DNA of 64,000 nucleotides, taken from the NCBI GenBank assembly GCA_024138025.1, contig JAMXBD010001591.1:62001-126000 (forward strand), given 5' to 3'. The stretch is from Combretum micranthum. Lineage: Eukaryota > Streptophyta > Magnoliopsida > Myrtales > Combretaceae. This document shows positions 25,449 through 36,600 of the stretch, one piece after another (within the stretch, counting starts at the first letter, position 1; each line of letters opens with the position of its first letter). The notes under the pieces were generated by a model. The model had not been told where the DNA came from. It was given only the letters and a program-made list of their open reading frames with translations, and made no database searches. The position numbers were made by a program, and so were the translations under genes.

Positions 25449-25800
25449 ATTGAGCTCACAAGAGGTTGCCAATTTATTTTACACCTCTTTATAGGAAGTG
25501 ATTTGTGCAAATTTATGGGATAAACTAAGTCTATCAAGTTTACATATAAACTAACCATAATTAAAAGCTTAACCCAACAATAATAATATTTATCATAAAT
25601 TTTACTAGGTCTTTCCAACTACAAATTGAGTTCACAAGAGGTTGCCAACTTATTTTACACCTTTTTATAGTAGGTGATTTGTGTGAATTTATGGGATAAA
25701 CTAAGTCTACCAAGTTTACTTATAAACTCCATAAATTAAAATCTTAACCCAACAATAATATTATTGACCATAAATTTTACTTGGTCTTTCCAACTATAAG
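25449..25800. repeat. Two-copy tandem duplication, period 176 bp
   Basis: Copy 1 (25449-25624) and copy 2 (25625-25800) both begin ATTGAG.TCACAAGAGGTTGCC and end GGTCTTTCCAACTA.AA, with scattered substitutions and small indels. Copy 2 ends 9 bases before the target duplication of the Athila-like element. Non-coding. Confidence 0.9.
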
Positions 25801-25814
25801 GCATCCATGGGAAC

Positions 25815-27583
25815 TGGTTTGGGTTTTTGTGTTGTTAAAATGTGATTTGTAAAATTTAAAGTTTAAATTCCACTAATCATTGATTGAGTTTTTCAAATTT
25901 ATAAATATTTTCTAAATCAACAACTACAACGCACCCATCAAATGTAGCATAGTAAATGATTTAGTCAGTCCTAAAGGAATGATTGTTAGCTAGTATACTA
26001 TCAATCCCATTAATTGTGTAGCCAAAGAAAAATTTTAGAAAATCATAAAGAAAAATAAACTAAACTAAGTTAGAAATATTCACAGATGTTTATTGGGTAA
26101 AATAAGAAATAAGCCTGTAACTTCTATGATATAGCAGCTCAGGGTTACTTCACCAATTCCTTATCATAATGGTTTCTTAAGAACAATAACTTCTTAAAAG
26201 TTATTTGAAATGGTGTGTTTATACAGTTGGATTCTCTAAATTAAACTAAAGCTTTTCTCGAAGTTAGTAGTTCTAGATCTAACTAAAACCAGTAATATGA
26301 AGTTTTAATTAGATCCGTATAAAGAATAGGAATCCATTGTTTTAAAAAGAAAACTTAATGAATTTTTGAAATAAGTGACAAAAAGTCTTTACCTATTTCT
26401 CGGCAAGAAGTAGTTAGGATCGACTCCATTAGCAACCACAAATCTATTCAATTAAATGATCTCTCGATCTATTCAATTGAAATCAATCGTGGATCTAAAA
26501 GATTGCACCATTTCTTTAAAAAAACACAAGTTAAAATCAAGTTACTAATTACAAACACCCAATCAAATTTATTTGAAAGCGCATTTGAAATTAGACTGAA
26601 TTAGGAATTGGATTCATAATCCTTAAGCTGTAGGAGTTTATTTCTCCATGGATTTATCAAATAAGCATAAATAAGAAGAAATAAAACAAGTTCAAAAGAT
26701 GAATCAATTAATTGCTCAGCAATTCATAGAAATTACAAACATTGGGTTAAATTGATTTTACCTACAAAACAGAATATATTTTCAAGTAAAAAGAAATGGA
26801 AATTCTTTTACCCAAAAATCCTTCAGAAATCTACTCTACGTTAATACTATTTTACATTGTTGCTACATACTTTATAATGCACACTTGTACGTTTATTTAT
26901 AGACTATTAGGTACAGAAAGCATAGCCATCTTTATTTAACATGAGGTCGATTCGGCAGATCCTTTCTGACAAAATTTGGTAACTTTTCACGTGCACAAAT
27001 GAACTGTGAAAACACTTCATTGAGGGTCGTGTGCTCTGTTGGTTGAGGCTTGTACTAAGCAAGATCAGGCTCGACTTCGGGAAATTCCTAAGTAAACTGT
27101 GCGTTTTTGTCTATTGCTCCATCGAGGGTAAAATTGAGAGAGTTAAGGGTCAAATCGTTGAGGCTTGAGGAAATCTTGTTGAAGAATTGGTCTGGCAACA
27201 CAATTGTTGAGGGTCGAGTTTTGAGGCTTGACTTTGAGGCTCGACAATGTATTTTCTTTAGAACGATGCTTGATCGCTTTGAATGAAGTTGAGGGTCATG
27301 TTGAGGGCTCGCATTTGAGGCTCAATAGACCAATTTTTGCTGTCTTCTTTCTCTATTTTGGCCTTGGCTATGTCTTTACAGGGCTCGACTTCTTCCTCTT
27401 GGACTTTAATTTTGTTTTTGCTCCAAATCTACATTGAAACACTTGATTACTTCTTATTTGATTTTTAGAGCTTTAAAACAACATTATTTATCAAAAACAT
27501 AATTTTTGCAGGATTTTATCAAAAATTCTTAACAAATTAAGCTCAAAATCTTATTAAAAATATAGAGTAAAAATGACTTATCA
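25815..27583 (-). repeat. 3' LTR of the Athila-like element (1769 bp)
   Basis: It starts TGGTTTGGG and ends GACTTATCA on the plus strand (TGATAAGTC...CCA on the minus strand). It aligns along its length with 34762-36379, including the GAGGGTC/GAGGCTCGA-rich block near 27120-27380. No frame of interest. Confidence 0.92.
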
Positions 27584-27600
27584 AATTCCTCCACACTTAA
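27584..27600 (-). other. Polypurine tract next to the 3' LTR
   Basis: On the minus strand AAGTGTGGAGGAATT directly precedes the LTR start TGATAAG, matching the GTGGGGGAATTTGATA arrangement of Athila-type elements. It marks the plus-strand priming site. Confidence 0.75.
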
Positions 27601-28029
27601 GCTTTTGCTTGTCCTCAAGCAAATAAAACAAATCAAAGATCACAAGGCTTATTTGACAAAACAAATTATGAATGGTTCATTTCACTTGAATATCGCAAGC
27701 ACAAATCATATCATCATTCTGAAAAATTAATTATCTTTACTTACTAAAGCAAATTTATTTTTGCAAAAATCAATTGGCTTGTCTAAGTAAATAAGCTTTT
27801 GCTCCCATTATTTAATAAAGAATTTAAGCAAAAATTATTCAAAAGATCAATCAGAGTAAGAAGAAACTTAGTCATCTTTTATCCCCTTATATATAAAAGC
27901 ATGTAATTTATTAATCATTTCTCTAAGTAGAGTAATCTACAGTGAATGCATGTTCATCAGATCATCCTCTGAATCTTTTTCCTCATTTGTGCTTTTTATT
28001 ATTTAATTTTATTCATTATTTACAGCTTT

Positions 28030-28100
28030 AGAGGGACAGGGTATTGCCTGCATCTTTTCTTTTTCTCTGGACGGGGTGTTGCCCGCATCTTTTCATTTTT
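28030..28100. repeat. Short tandem repeat in the Athila-like 3' non-coding part
   Basis: Two units of about 37 bp share GGAC.GGGT.TTGCC.GCATCTTTTC. Function unknown. Confidence 0.55.
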
Positions 28101-28624
28101 TTTTTGTTTTTTTACCTTTGGAAATTGAAAGAGGGGACAAAAAGTTTCTTTTTTGAGGGACCAACCTAAGCCCATTTCAATTTTAAGCTCAGGTTTCATT
28201 TTTAATTTTTGTTTTGTTTTTAGTTAATACGCATAAGGAAAAATCATCAAGCTATGATTATCATTTAGTCGGCTCTCAAAATGACTAACTTGGGAAACAT
28301 ACTAATCATTTAATCTTTTACAAGATAATTTGAGTAGCCTTACTAAGGACCTTAAGTTAATTCCAGCTCTAAAATTCTAAACTAAATAATGAGTAAAACT
28401 ATTTCATATGGATATTATCGATTGATTTAAACAAAGAAAAAATTGTTCAGCTTTAAGAATATTTCATAATCCATTGAACTGAGTGACTTTTTCGAAATTT
28501 TTTTGTTAAATTTTAACCATTTCATTGAGTTCTTATGAATTTGTGTAAGAAACTTGATCTACATCAATACATAATCTATTCATGCAAGTTATTTAGTTAT
28601 TAGACCCATTTATCTTTGTTTAAA

Positions 28625-28650
28625 CCCCCAACCGCCCCCCCTCCCTTCCC
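28625..28650 (-). other. Potential G-quadruplex motif on the element's sense strand
   Basis: The minus strand carries four G-runs of at least three (GGG, GGG, a run of seven, GGGGG) with loops of 1 to 5 bases. It is exceptional in this AT-rich window and lies in the 3' untranslated part of the retrotransposon transcript. It could also serve as a second purine-rich tract. Confidence 0.55.
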
Positions 28651-29152
28651 TTCCTTAAGTCAAACATTGTTTGCAATGTTTATAATTTATGTGAAAAGTT
28701 GGGGGATTCAAATTATTAAAGTAGAGTTTATTTAAAGCATAATTAAAAAGAACTTGAGAAGTTAAGAAAACTTCTCTCTTGTGTAAGCTCGAGGGTCAAC
28801 TTGGTTTGTCGAGACCTGTTGAGTATGTGATTCACAAGAACTTGGCAAAAAACACATGTTATTATCAAGGCTCAATCAAGGCCTCGATAGAGTTATGGAC
28901 AAAAAAATTAAAGCATTTTATAAAGAAGTAGCAAATGAACATAAAGAATATTCAATGAAAAAGGAAGAATCTGCACTTTATTTAATGAATAGAAAAGAAT
29001 AAAGAATATTTATACAAAAATTACAAGGATATAAGAAGAAAGAATTAAAACAATTCCTAAATCTAGAACATTAAAGGACTTTTAGTGATCCATTCCCAGC
29101 CAATAGCTAAAGCTTCTACCGAATTCATTCCCTCTTCCTCTTCCTCTCTTCC

Positions 29153-32040
29153 TTATCTTCCACCCCTATTATTATTCCTACCTCTACTTCTTTGATTAGT
29201 TCTTCCTCTACCTCTATTAACAATCCTTCCTCTGCCTCTTTCATTAGCCCTGCCTCTACCTCTACTGGCTTGACTTCTAGGGGCTTCACTGGTAGGAACT
29301 GGTGGAGGACGAAGTTCCTTATTCTTTTGTGCCATTTTTTTCTCTATTTAGTTCTTCTTGCAGTCTTTGTGCAAGGGCAGCATCACTCTCTAGCTAAGCC
29401 AATTTCTGTTGCTTGGCTTCTTCTTCTCTCCTCCTCTCTTCTTCATCATCACTGTAGAGGAAGCTATTATCATGGAGATCTTCATCATCTTCAGCCGTTT
29501 CTTCTATTCCCTGAAGAGCTTTAATAATCTCTGGCTGAGATGAGTCAGTTACTGGTTGTGGTTGAATTTGAAGTCGGGCTTCTGCTTTCTTCTTCTTTTC
29601 AACCTTCATGGCTTCTGTTAACGTCCCAACTTCAATCCCAATGACATATGATTTCATCTGATAGAATCTTCTTGTTTGCTCTTGTGATCTCTTATGGGAT
29701 TCATCAACCGTCTTGGTAGTTTCTTCCATCATCATCTTCTTCTTCTCCTCCCTTGTGGCCCCCAACAACTGGTTTATTGTGAGGGAGTCCTCTTCATCTT
29801 GAAGAGTATCTATAAGAAGTTGCTACTGCTATTGTCATGGAGCACCATGAGTCACAAGGTTTCTGATTGAATATTCCCCTCTTCATGGTCTGTGGCTGAT
29901 TTGGAGGCATGGAGGATACAAAGTTTCAAGTTGATCCCATGTTGGAGTATGTTCCTCTGGGATTCCTTGGGACCATCTTTTATCCTCCAATTGTCTTTGA
30001 GCCTCTCTTTCTCTATACTCATTCTGCCACTACTCCAAAGCACGAATTTTATCTTGTTGTGCTTTATCTACCTCTTCTTGTCTTCTTCTTGCAGCAGCCA
30101 TCCTTTCAACTATCTCCAAAATTATGCACTTGAAAGAGGTGTAGCACCTGAAACACCTAGAGCATCTACTAAAACTAGCTCTATGGTTGTTTCTTGAGGG
30201 GTTACTACTTCCTCTATTATTTCTGTTCTTACTATGGCAGCTTCATTGGATTCTTTATTCAAATAACTGTCTTCCGTTGACATCCTTTCTTCTAAACCAG
30301 CATCTTGTATAACCTTTTGCACTAAATCACTCAACATATTTAGGTTGTATTCATTATTAGAGTGTTCTTCTTGAGAACCAGCTGGAGCATCTACTAAAAC
30401 TGGCTCCATTGTTGTCTCTGATATAACTGGTGGTGTTGGACCTTCATCTAACTCTGAGTCTACTGGAAGGATCATTCTCCTTCTCTTTATTATTGGTTGT
30501 TGTGTTCTCTTCTTCCTTTTTACTGTATATACAACTGGAGCTGGTTGCACAGTCTCCATTATTGGTGGTTGGGGTAAAAGAATGGGTTGGGTTTGAACAA
30601 TGGCTTCATTGTCCACAGAAATGTTCTGAGCAAGTGACTCAGCAAATTGTTGTATTGGTTTTGTGTTTGGGATGTGTGTTTGGGCTGATATGTATGGTTC
30701 TATATTTGCAGGGGGTGAGTGTATTTAGGTTGTGGTTTCAAGGTTTTCTCTCTGTGTGGGTTCAATATGTGGTATAGGTGATGTATGTGTGTATGGAGAT
30801 GGTGGTCTGGCATCATTGTCATCATCATTATCATCAGGATGTGACTCTGCCAAGTTATGGTGTGGAGAAGGTGATTTAGATATTGTGGATTATGGATGTA
30901 GTCTTGAGACTATATCCAAAATGTTGGACATCATGCTTCTAAGATTGTCCATACCCTCTTTTGTACTCTTTTCTAATTCAACAAGCTTCCCTTTCATCTC
31001 AACAACTTCATTCTCCAATCTATGGAAGCTTGCTGAAGAGGGTTATGTAGCTTCTAATGTAGAAGCCTTAGGTTGTGGTGGAGGAGGTTCTTCTTGTGGA
31101 GGGGGAACATGTGGCTCAAAAATCTGGTTTTTAGCTGCTGCAGCTATTTCTTGAAAATGCTAGGGCTCAATTAGTGGGTCATGCTCCAACCTAGGTTCTA
31201 TTGTTGTACCTACTCCTACTAATCTCCATTCTCTGAAAGCCCTCTTTTGAAGCTTTTATATCTGCACACTAGGTCAGTTGGCCCCTACTCTGGCCACATT
31301 CTTAAATTCCTCAGGACTCTTGTGATCAAGCCACCAAGGAATATTCCTTTACAATTCAATGTGGCTTGACACTTGAGCCTATAGGTTACCAATAATCCTA
31401 CATTTATCTTTATCCCCCTCACTATGCTTATAATGGGGTGCAGCTTTGCTTTAGAGACTATTGTCCCTCCTTCCAACTTAGAAAATATGCTCTTTATCAG
31501 CATATAGTGCAGCATCCACACACTTTTATTCGTAAATTTAGACCCTGTGGTCCTTGAAGGAGTAAATCTTCCTCTAATCTTCTCTTCTAAAAATTTCCTG
31601 AAATCTTCTTCAGGTATTTCGAGGGGCAATTAATGGAATTCTAGTTCTTCTAGATATCCTTCATCCTCATATAGCCCCCCATGGCACAAATAAATGTCCT
31701 CATTGGGACCTCCCTATATTCTCCAAATGTATAAAATTTTACTATACTATCTAAGCTGGGCACTTCTCCTTCCATCTTCAAACTAGCCATAAAGGCTAGA
31801 GTAGTGCTAGCATATACATTCTCCTTGATTTCAAAGACCTTCCTCCATCCAGTGTCTTCAAAATATCTTAGGAAGTCTTCCTCCATGCCAAAACTTCTTA
31901 ACAATCCCCAGTTTACTACAGCATTCTCTACAATTTTTTTCTGGGATAAAACCAAATTAAATCTATCTCTATTAGCAGCAAACATTTTCAAGAGTTTATG
32001 TACTTACTTGGAATTGTGTGGGCTATCTTTTTGGTGCCAT
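29153..32040 (-). pseudogene. Athila ORF-1-type long frame with coiled coil, NLS-like and RGR-rich tail, broken
   Basis: After a MAPKR start at 32040 (followed at once by a stop), conserved blocks appear: FAANRDRF...KKIVEN, LLRSFGMEEDFLRYFEDTGWRKV, STTLAFMASLKM, then FTPSRTTGSKFTNKSVWMLHYML and KLHPIISIVRGIKINVG. This is the domain of Athila ORF-1/plant putative transposon proteins. About 30905-31025 encodes a coiled-coil-like LENEVVEMKGKLVELEKS segment. A Pro/Glu-rich part (30616-30122) contains the basic pair VKRKKR...IKRRR. A charged segment (29768-29394) follows, and an arginine-glycine-rich RGRGR tail ends at 29153. Stops and frameshifts split the frame at 31650, 31285-30620, 30120-29770 and 29390. 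Known role of ORF-1: uncertain. Nuclear and RNA binding are inferences from composition. Confidence 0.7.
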
Positions 32041-32059
32041 TTTTGCATAAAAAGAGATA

Positions 32060-32972
32060 ACATACGTTAGTTCATACTTATTTATAACTAAATACACATT
32101 TGTTATTTCACTAACAATTTGAGCAATCAGAGACAAACTAGGGTTTCTACAGAACTTAATGAGTCCGAGAGGAACGAAGTTTGTAACTGCTTACTCCAAG
32201 TTTAAAGAATAACATTATTTAACAAAGTATTTTAAAAACAACTGTTCATCATTTCGAATAAGTTTATACAAAAAATTGAAAAACCCTAAGGATGTAAAAT
32301 ACGTTATATAATAGTAAAAATTAGAAAAGAAAGAAAATAAACAACATACCTGATGTGGTTATAGCCTTAAAATGTTGGAAAGTTCTTGGGATTTGTTTGT
32401 AGCGAAAATTTTGAAAATGCAATTGAGATTTTTGTTTTCTTTTTCGAGTGCAAGAATAGTGTTTGTGTCGAGTGTAAAATGAACAGTCTTTTTATTTTCA
32501 AAACTTTTTAAGAGTCAAATAGAGAACGATAAAACTTGTTATTTTATTCGTTTAAGACTTAGATAAATAAAGAATAAACGACACTCGACTTAAAAACAAA
32601 GTCGCAACTTATTTGAAAAGAATTAAAGAATGCGAGGGCAAAAATTCTATTAGTTTATTCACAAAAGGAATTTAACATTGTTGATGGTCATATGCGAGGG
32701 CTCGACAATGAGGCTTGAATTCTTTTCACCTCAAAATTGTCAAGGCTAAAACTTGTTCCTGCATAAAATTTTCACAAAGTACTAGATAACCACATTCATC
32801 AACCATTTCATTCAAGGACATGATATAACAAAATTAATCTACTGCATTCATCATAAAAATTTATGCAAATTCTGTCTTAGGACAACTTTCATCCTATCCA
32901 TCCTTTAAAATAACTAAATTGTTCTGTAAAAAATAATCAGACAGGAAAGATGTAGGATAATCATCCTAGAAA
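32060..32972 (-). other. Non-coding gap replacing pol in the Athila-like element
   Basis: Directly after the gag C-terminus no protease, reverse transcriptase, RNase H or integrase motif is seen in any frame; the next recognisable coding begins at 32040. In an intact relative this interval would carry about 4 kb of pol. A donor-like CAG|GTATGTT on the minus strand lies near 32347, compatible with a spliced mRNA for the downstream frame. Confidence 0.7.
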
Positions 32973-34309
32973 TCAATTATTCTTGCTTTGATCACGTGGA
33001 TTGGGTTTAGTATTTGAAGGTAATGATCCTGAAGGTCTCTCTGAAAAAATTTTGGAAATTTGGCCAAGCTAGTAGTCTAAGTTATGAATGGTAGCAGTAT
33101 GATTTCTCAAGGTAGCATCTATCCCATGTTGCCTATTCTCTGAAGCTTTGATGAACCGAGAAACTAAATTTTCAAGAGATTTATTGTTTCCTTGATAAGC
33201 TCCCAACCCTTGTGCTGGTGGTTTCTGAAAATTGGGTAGGTTCAATTGATTTTGAAAGTTGTTTTTACTCCACCGGAAATTTGGATGGTTCCTCCAACCA
33301 GGATTGTAAGTGTTACTATAAGCGTCAAATTTTTTGTTAAAAAAATTGTTTGCAAACTCGCAGCTCTCAAAGGTCATTCCTTCAATGTTTTGGTCAGAAA
33401 ACTCAGCAACCATATTCACTTGGGTTCTCCCCATAGACAAATGCTCCACTTTTTGCTTAGAGCCTCAATCTTAGTAGTCAAGTTGGAAACAACATCTAGC
33501 TCAAAAACCCCTCTTGATCTTTCCTTCTTGGCTCTTACAGATGACTATTGGTAATGGTTGTTAGCCATATCTTCAAACAGGTTTAAGCACTCCTCAGGGG
33601 ATTTGTAATTCATATTTCCTCTAGCAACTGCATTTATCAATTGCCTAGTCCCATAGTTCAATCCATTGTAAAAAGTTTGCACCTGGGTCCATTTAGGAAA
33701 TTCATGGTGTGGGCATCTTGCCAGCACCTCTTTCCATCTCTTGAAAGCTTCATACAATGTTTTAGAATCCATCTAGTGGAATGAAACAATATTAGCTCTC
33801 AACTTAGCTGTTCTAGAATGTGAGAAATATTTTCTCATAAAATTTTCGGCCATTTGTTGCTAAGTAGAGATGGAATTCCTTGGTAATCCATTTAACCATT
33901 TCTTTGTATTTCCTCTGAGGGAAAATGGAAATAATCTCAGTTTAATTTCATCCTTAGACACACGATTTATTTTAAATATGTCACAAATATCAAGAAATTG
34001 TTGTAGATGGCTATTGGGGTCTTCATCTTGTAAGCCGCCAAACAAGACCATCTGTTGAACCATTTGGATTATGTTGGATTTAATCTCAAAGTTGTTAGCA
34101 ATAACTCTAGTTTTGTTTATGCTAGTATTGGCTCCCTCTAAGTTGGGTCTACAAAAGTCAATCATGGTTCTAGGTTGGTTCTCCCTATGTTGTTCAGTAC
34201 CCTCCTGAACTTCATCATGGTTAGTCATTTTTGGTGGTTTGCTTTGTCGACCTATACGCTGTGGTTCCTGATCAAATGGAAACAAGAATTTAGATTGACT
34301 CCTAGTCAT
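32973..34309 (-). pseudogene. Athila-like gag polyprotein (capsid region), stop-riddled
   Basis: The reading starts at MTRSQSKFLF (34309). It runs through a retrotransposon gag domain with recognisable blocks ANNFEIKSNIIQMVQQ, FGGLQDEDPNSHL, FLDICDIFKINRVS, LRLFPFSLR and KKWLNGLPR, then MAENFMRKYF, RCPHHEFPKWTQVQTFYNGL and a C-terminal part with YNPGWRNHPNF and RPSGSLPSNT.PNPRDQSK. In-frame TAG codons occur at 33860-33862, 33773-33775, 33545-33547 and 33069-33071, and a one-base deletion in an A-run near 33450 shifts the frame. The last recognisable residues lie at about 32978, just where protease should begin. It would have formed the particle core; it is now a pseudogene. Confidence 0.88.
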
Positions 34310-34736
34310 ATGCCTACATTTTATTTGAGAATAAATCAAAGGAAAACACAAATATATACAAAGAATGAACTAATTAAAGAATAACAAATAAAAGAATAAA
34401 GAAATAATAGGAAAAGAAACAAGAAACAAACAAAAATAGACAAACAAGTATGTACAAGATCCAATAAGTATGTACAATAAAAGAATTTAAAGAATTAAAG
34501 AATTTAAAAAATTGAAACAAAATAGAAATATGTACAATAGAATATATATAGAAAACTTACAAAAAAGAAAAAAATAAATAAACAAGTATATACAAGAACA
34601 AAAAGAAAGGTTAGTTCATCAGAAGATATGTACAGATTACAACAAATATATACAAAATTAAAGCGGCTAGAATAATAAATGAAGGTTAATTCATACTATT
34701 GCCCTGTTGGGCTTCAAAAATTGAGTCCAACACCAT

Positions 34737-34754
34737 TCCTCGGCAATAGCACCA
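34737..34754 (-). other. Primer-binding site, tRNA-Asp(GTC), decayed
   Basis: The minus strand reads TGGTGCTATTGCCGAGGA seven bases inside the 5' LTR. The complement of the 3' end of plant tRNA-Asp would be TGGCGCCGTTGCCGGGGA. The four differences are all C-to-T or G-to-A, three of them at CG sites, as expected from methylated-cytosine deamination. Confidence 0.82.
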
Positions 34755-34761
34755 TAAAACT

Positions 34762-36379
34762 TGGTTTAGGTTTTTATGTTGTTAAAATGTGATTTGTGAA
34801 ATTCAAAGTTTAAATTCCATTGATCATTGATCGAATTTTTCAAATTTATAAATGCTTTCTAAATCAACAACTACATTCTCATAGGGCAAGCACACCCATC
34901 AGTTGTAGCATAGTAAATGATTTAGGTCGGTCCCAAGGAAATAATTGGGAGCTAGTATACTATCAATCCCATTAATTATCTAGCCAAAGAAAAATTTTAG
35001 AAAATCATAAAGAAAAATAAACTAAACCAAGTTAGAAATATTCACAAATGTTTACTGGGTAAAATAAGAAATAAGCCTGTAACTTCTATGAAATAGCAGC
35101 TCAAGGTTGCTTCACCAATTCCTTATTAGAATGATTTCTTAAGAACAATAACTTCTTAAAAACTATTTGAAATGGTGTGTTTATACAGTCAAATTCCTTA
35201 ATTAAACTAAAGCTTCTCTCGAAGTTAATGGTTATAGATCTAGCTAAACCAGTAATCTGCAGTTTTAATTAGATCCGCATAAAGAATAGGAATCCATTGT
35301 TTTAAAAAGACAACTTAATGAATTTTTGAAACAAGTGACAGAAAGTCTTTACCCATTCTTTGGCAGTAGGTAGTTAGGATCGACTCCATTAGCAGCCACA
35401 GATCTACTCAGTTGAAATCAATCGTGGATCTAAAAAAATGCACCATTCCTTTAAAAACCATAAGTTAAAATCAAGTTACTAATTACAAACACCCAATCAA
35501 ATTTACTTGAAAGCGTATTTGAAATCAGACTGAATCAGGAATTGAATTTGTAATTCCTAAGCTGTAAGAGTTTATTTCTCCATGGATTTATCAAATAAGC
35601 ACATATAAGAAGAAATAAAATAAGTTCAAAAGATGAATAAATTAATTGCTCAGAAATTCATATAAATTACAAACATTGGATAAAATTGATTTTACCAAGA
35701 AAACAGAAGATATTTTCAAGTAAAAAGAAATGGAAATTATTTTACCAAAAATCCTTCAGAAATCTACTCTACGTTAATATTAATTTACACTGTTAGCATG
35801 GCAATATTTATTTGACACGTGGCCGATTCGATAAATCCTTCCTAATAGAATTTGGTAACTTTTCAAGCACATAAATGAACTGTGAAAACACTTCCTTAGT
35901 AAACTTTGCATATTTTTTCCATTGCTCTATTGAGGGTCAAATTGAGAGAGTCGATGGTCAAATTGTTGAGGCTCGAGGAAATCTTGTTGAAGAATTGGTC
36001 TAACAACACAATCGTCAAGGGTCGAGTTTTGAGGCTCGATAATGTATTTTCTTCAGAATGATGCTCGATCACTTCGACTGAAGTTGAAGGTCATGTCGAT
36101 GACTCGAATTTTAGGCTCAATAGACCAATTTTTGCTGTATTTTTTCTTTGTTTTGGCCTCGGTTGTGTCTTTACAGGGCTCAACTTCTTCCTCTTTGACT
36201 TTAATTTTTGTTTTTGCTCCAAATCTGCATTAAAACACTTGATTATTTCTTATTTGATTTTTAGAGCTTTAAAACAACATTATTTATCAAAAACTTATTT
36301 TATGTAGGATTTTATCAGAAATTCTTAGCAAATTAAGCGCAAAATCTTATGGAAAATATAAAGTAAAAATGACTTATCT
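34762..36379 (-). repeat. 5' LTR of the Athila-like element (1618 bp)
   Basis: Homologous to the 25815-27583 LTR. It is shorter mainly because a segment corresponding to about 26870-27060 is reduced. Its outer terminal dinucleotide is altered (ACTTATCT instead of ACTTATCA), which would disable integrase recognition of this end. Confidence 0.92.
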
Positions 36380-36600
36380 GGAACCCACCTTCATTGAGTG
36401 AATGTCTACCTTCTATTGAAGCAACGACCACCAAATAAGCTATAATTACCCTTTTAATGATTTTTCTCTAACTTGTTACTATCTATTATGCCTCCCTTTC
36501 GCCCTCTTATCTCCACCTCCACTGAATAACCTGTAATCACCTCTTATTAAAAGAAATGTTTCTATTGAAAATATTTTCTTGAAATTGACATTTTTATATA

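Larger units (their letters stand above)
25815..36379 (-). mobile_element. Athila-like Ty3/gypsy LTR retrotransposon, complete ends, pol missing (10.6 kb)
   Basis: Two homologous LTRs (25815-27583 and 34762-36379) flank a 7.2-kb interior, with a perfect 5-bp target duplication GGAAC at 25810-25814 and 36380-36384. Reading on the minus strand: 5' LTR, primer-binding site for tRNA-Asp (34754-34737), gag pseudogene, a roughly 0.9-kb non-coding gap where protease-reverse transcriptase-integrase should be, an Athila ORF-1-type long frame, a non-coding 3' part, a polypurine tract GTGGAGGAATT (about 27585-27596) and the 3' LTR. The tRNA-Asp primer and the ORF type indicate the Athila lineage. It cannot be autonomous. 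The two LTRs differ by numerous substitutions plus a deletion of about 150 bp in the 34762 copy, so the insertion is old. Confidence 0.93.

Noticed and set aside
29192..29524. 110-codon plus-strand frame rich in Ser/Thr and hydrophobics, possible secreted protein
   Set aside because: Antisense of the RGR-rich tail and charged segment of the retrotransposon frame.
29892..30197. 101-codon plus-strand frame with an apparent membrane segment
   Set aside because: Opposite the same broken minus-strand frame; the hydrophobic run is the complement of charged codons.
30430..31154. Plus-strand frames of 115 and 140 codons
   Set aside because: They lie opposite the coiled-coil and charged part of the minus-strand Athila frame. 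Their Leu/Ser/Gly-rich composition is what the complement of a Lys/Glu/Gln-rich frame gives.
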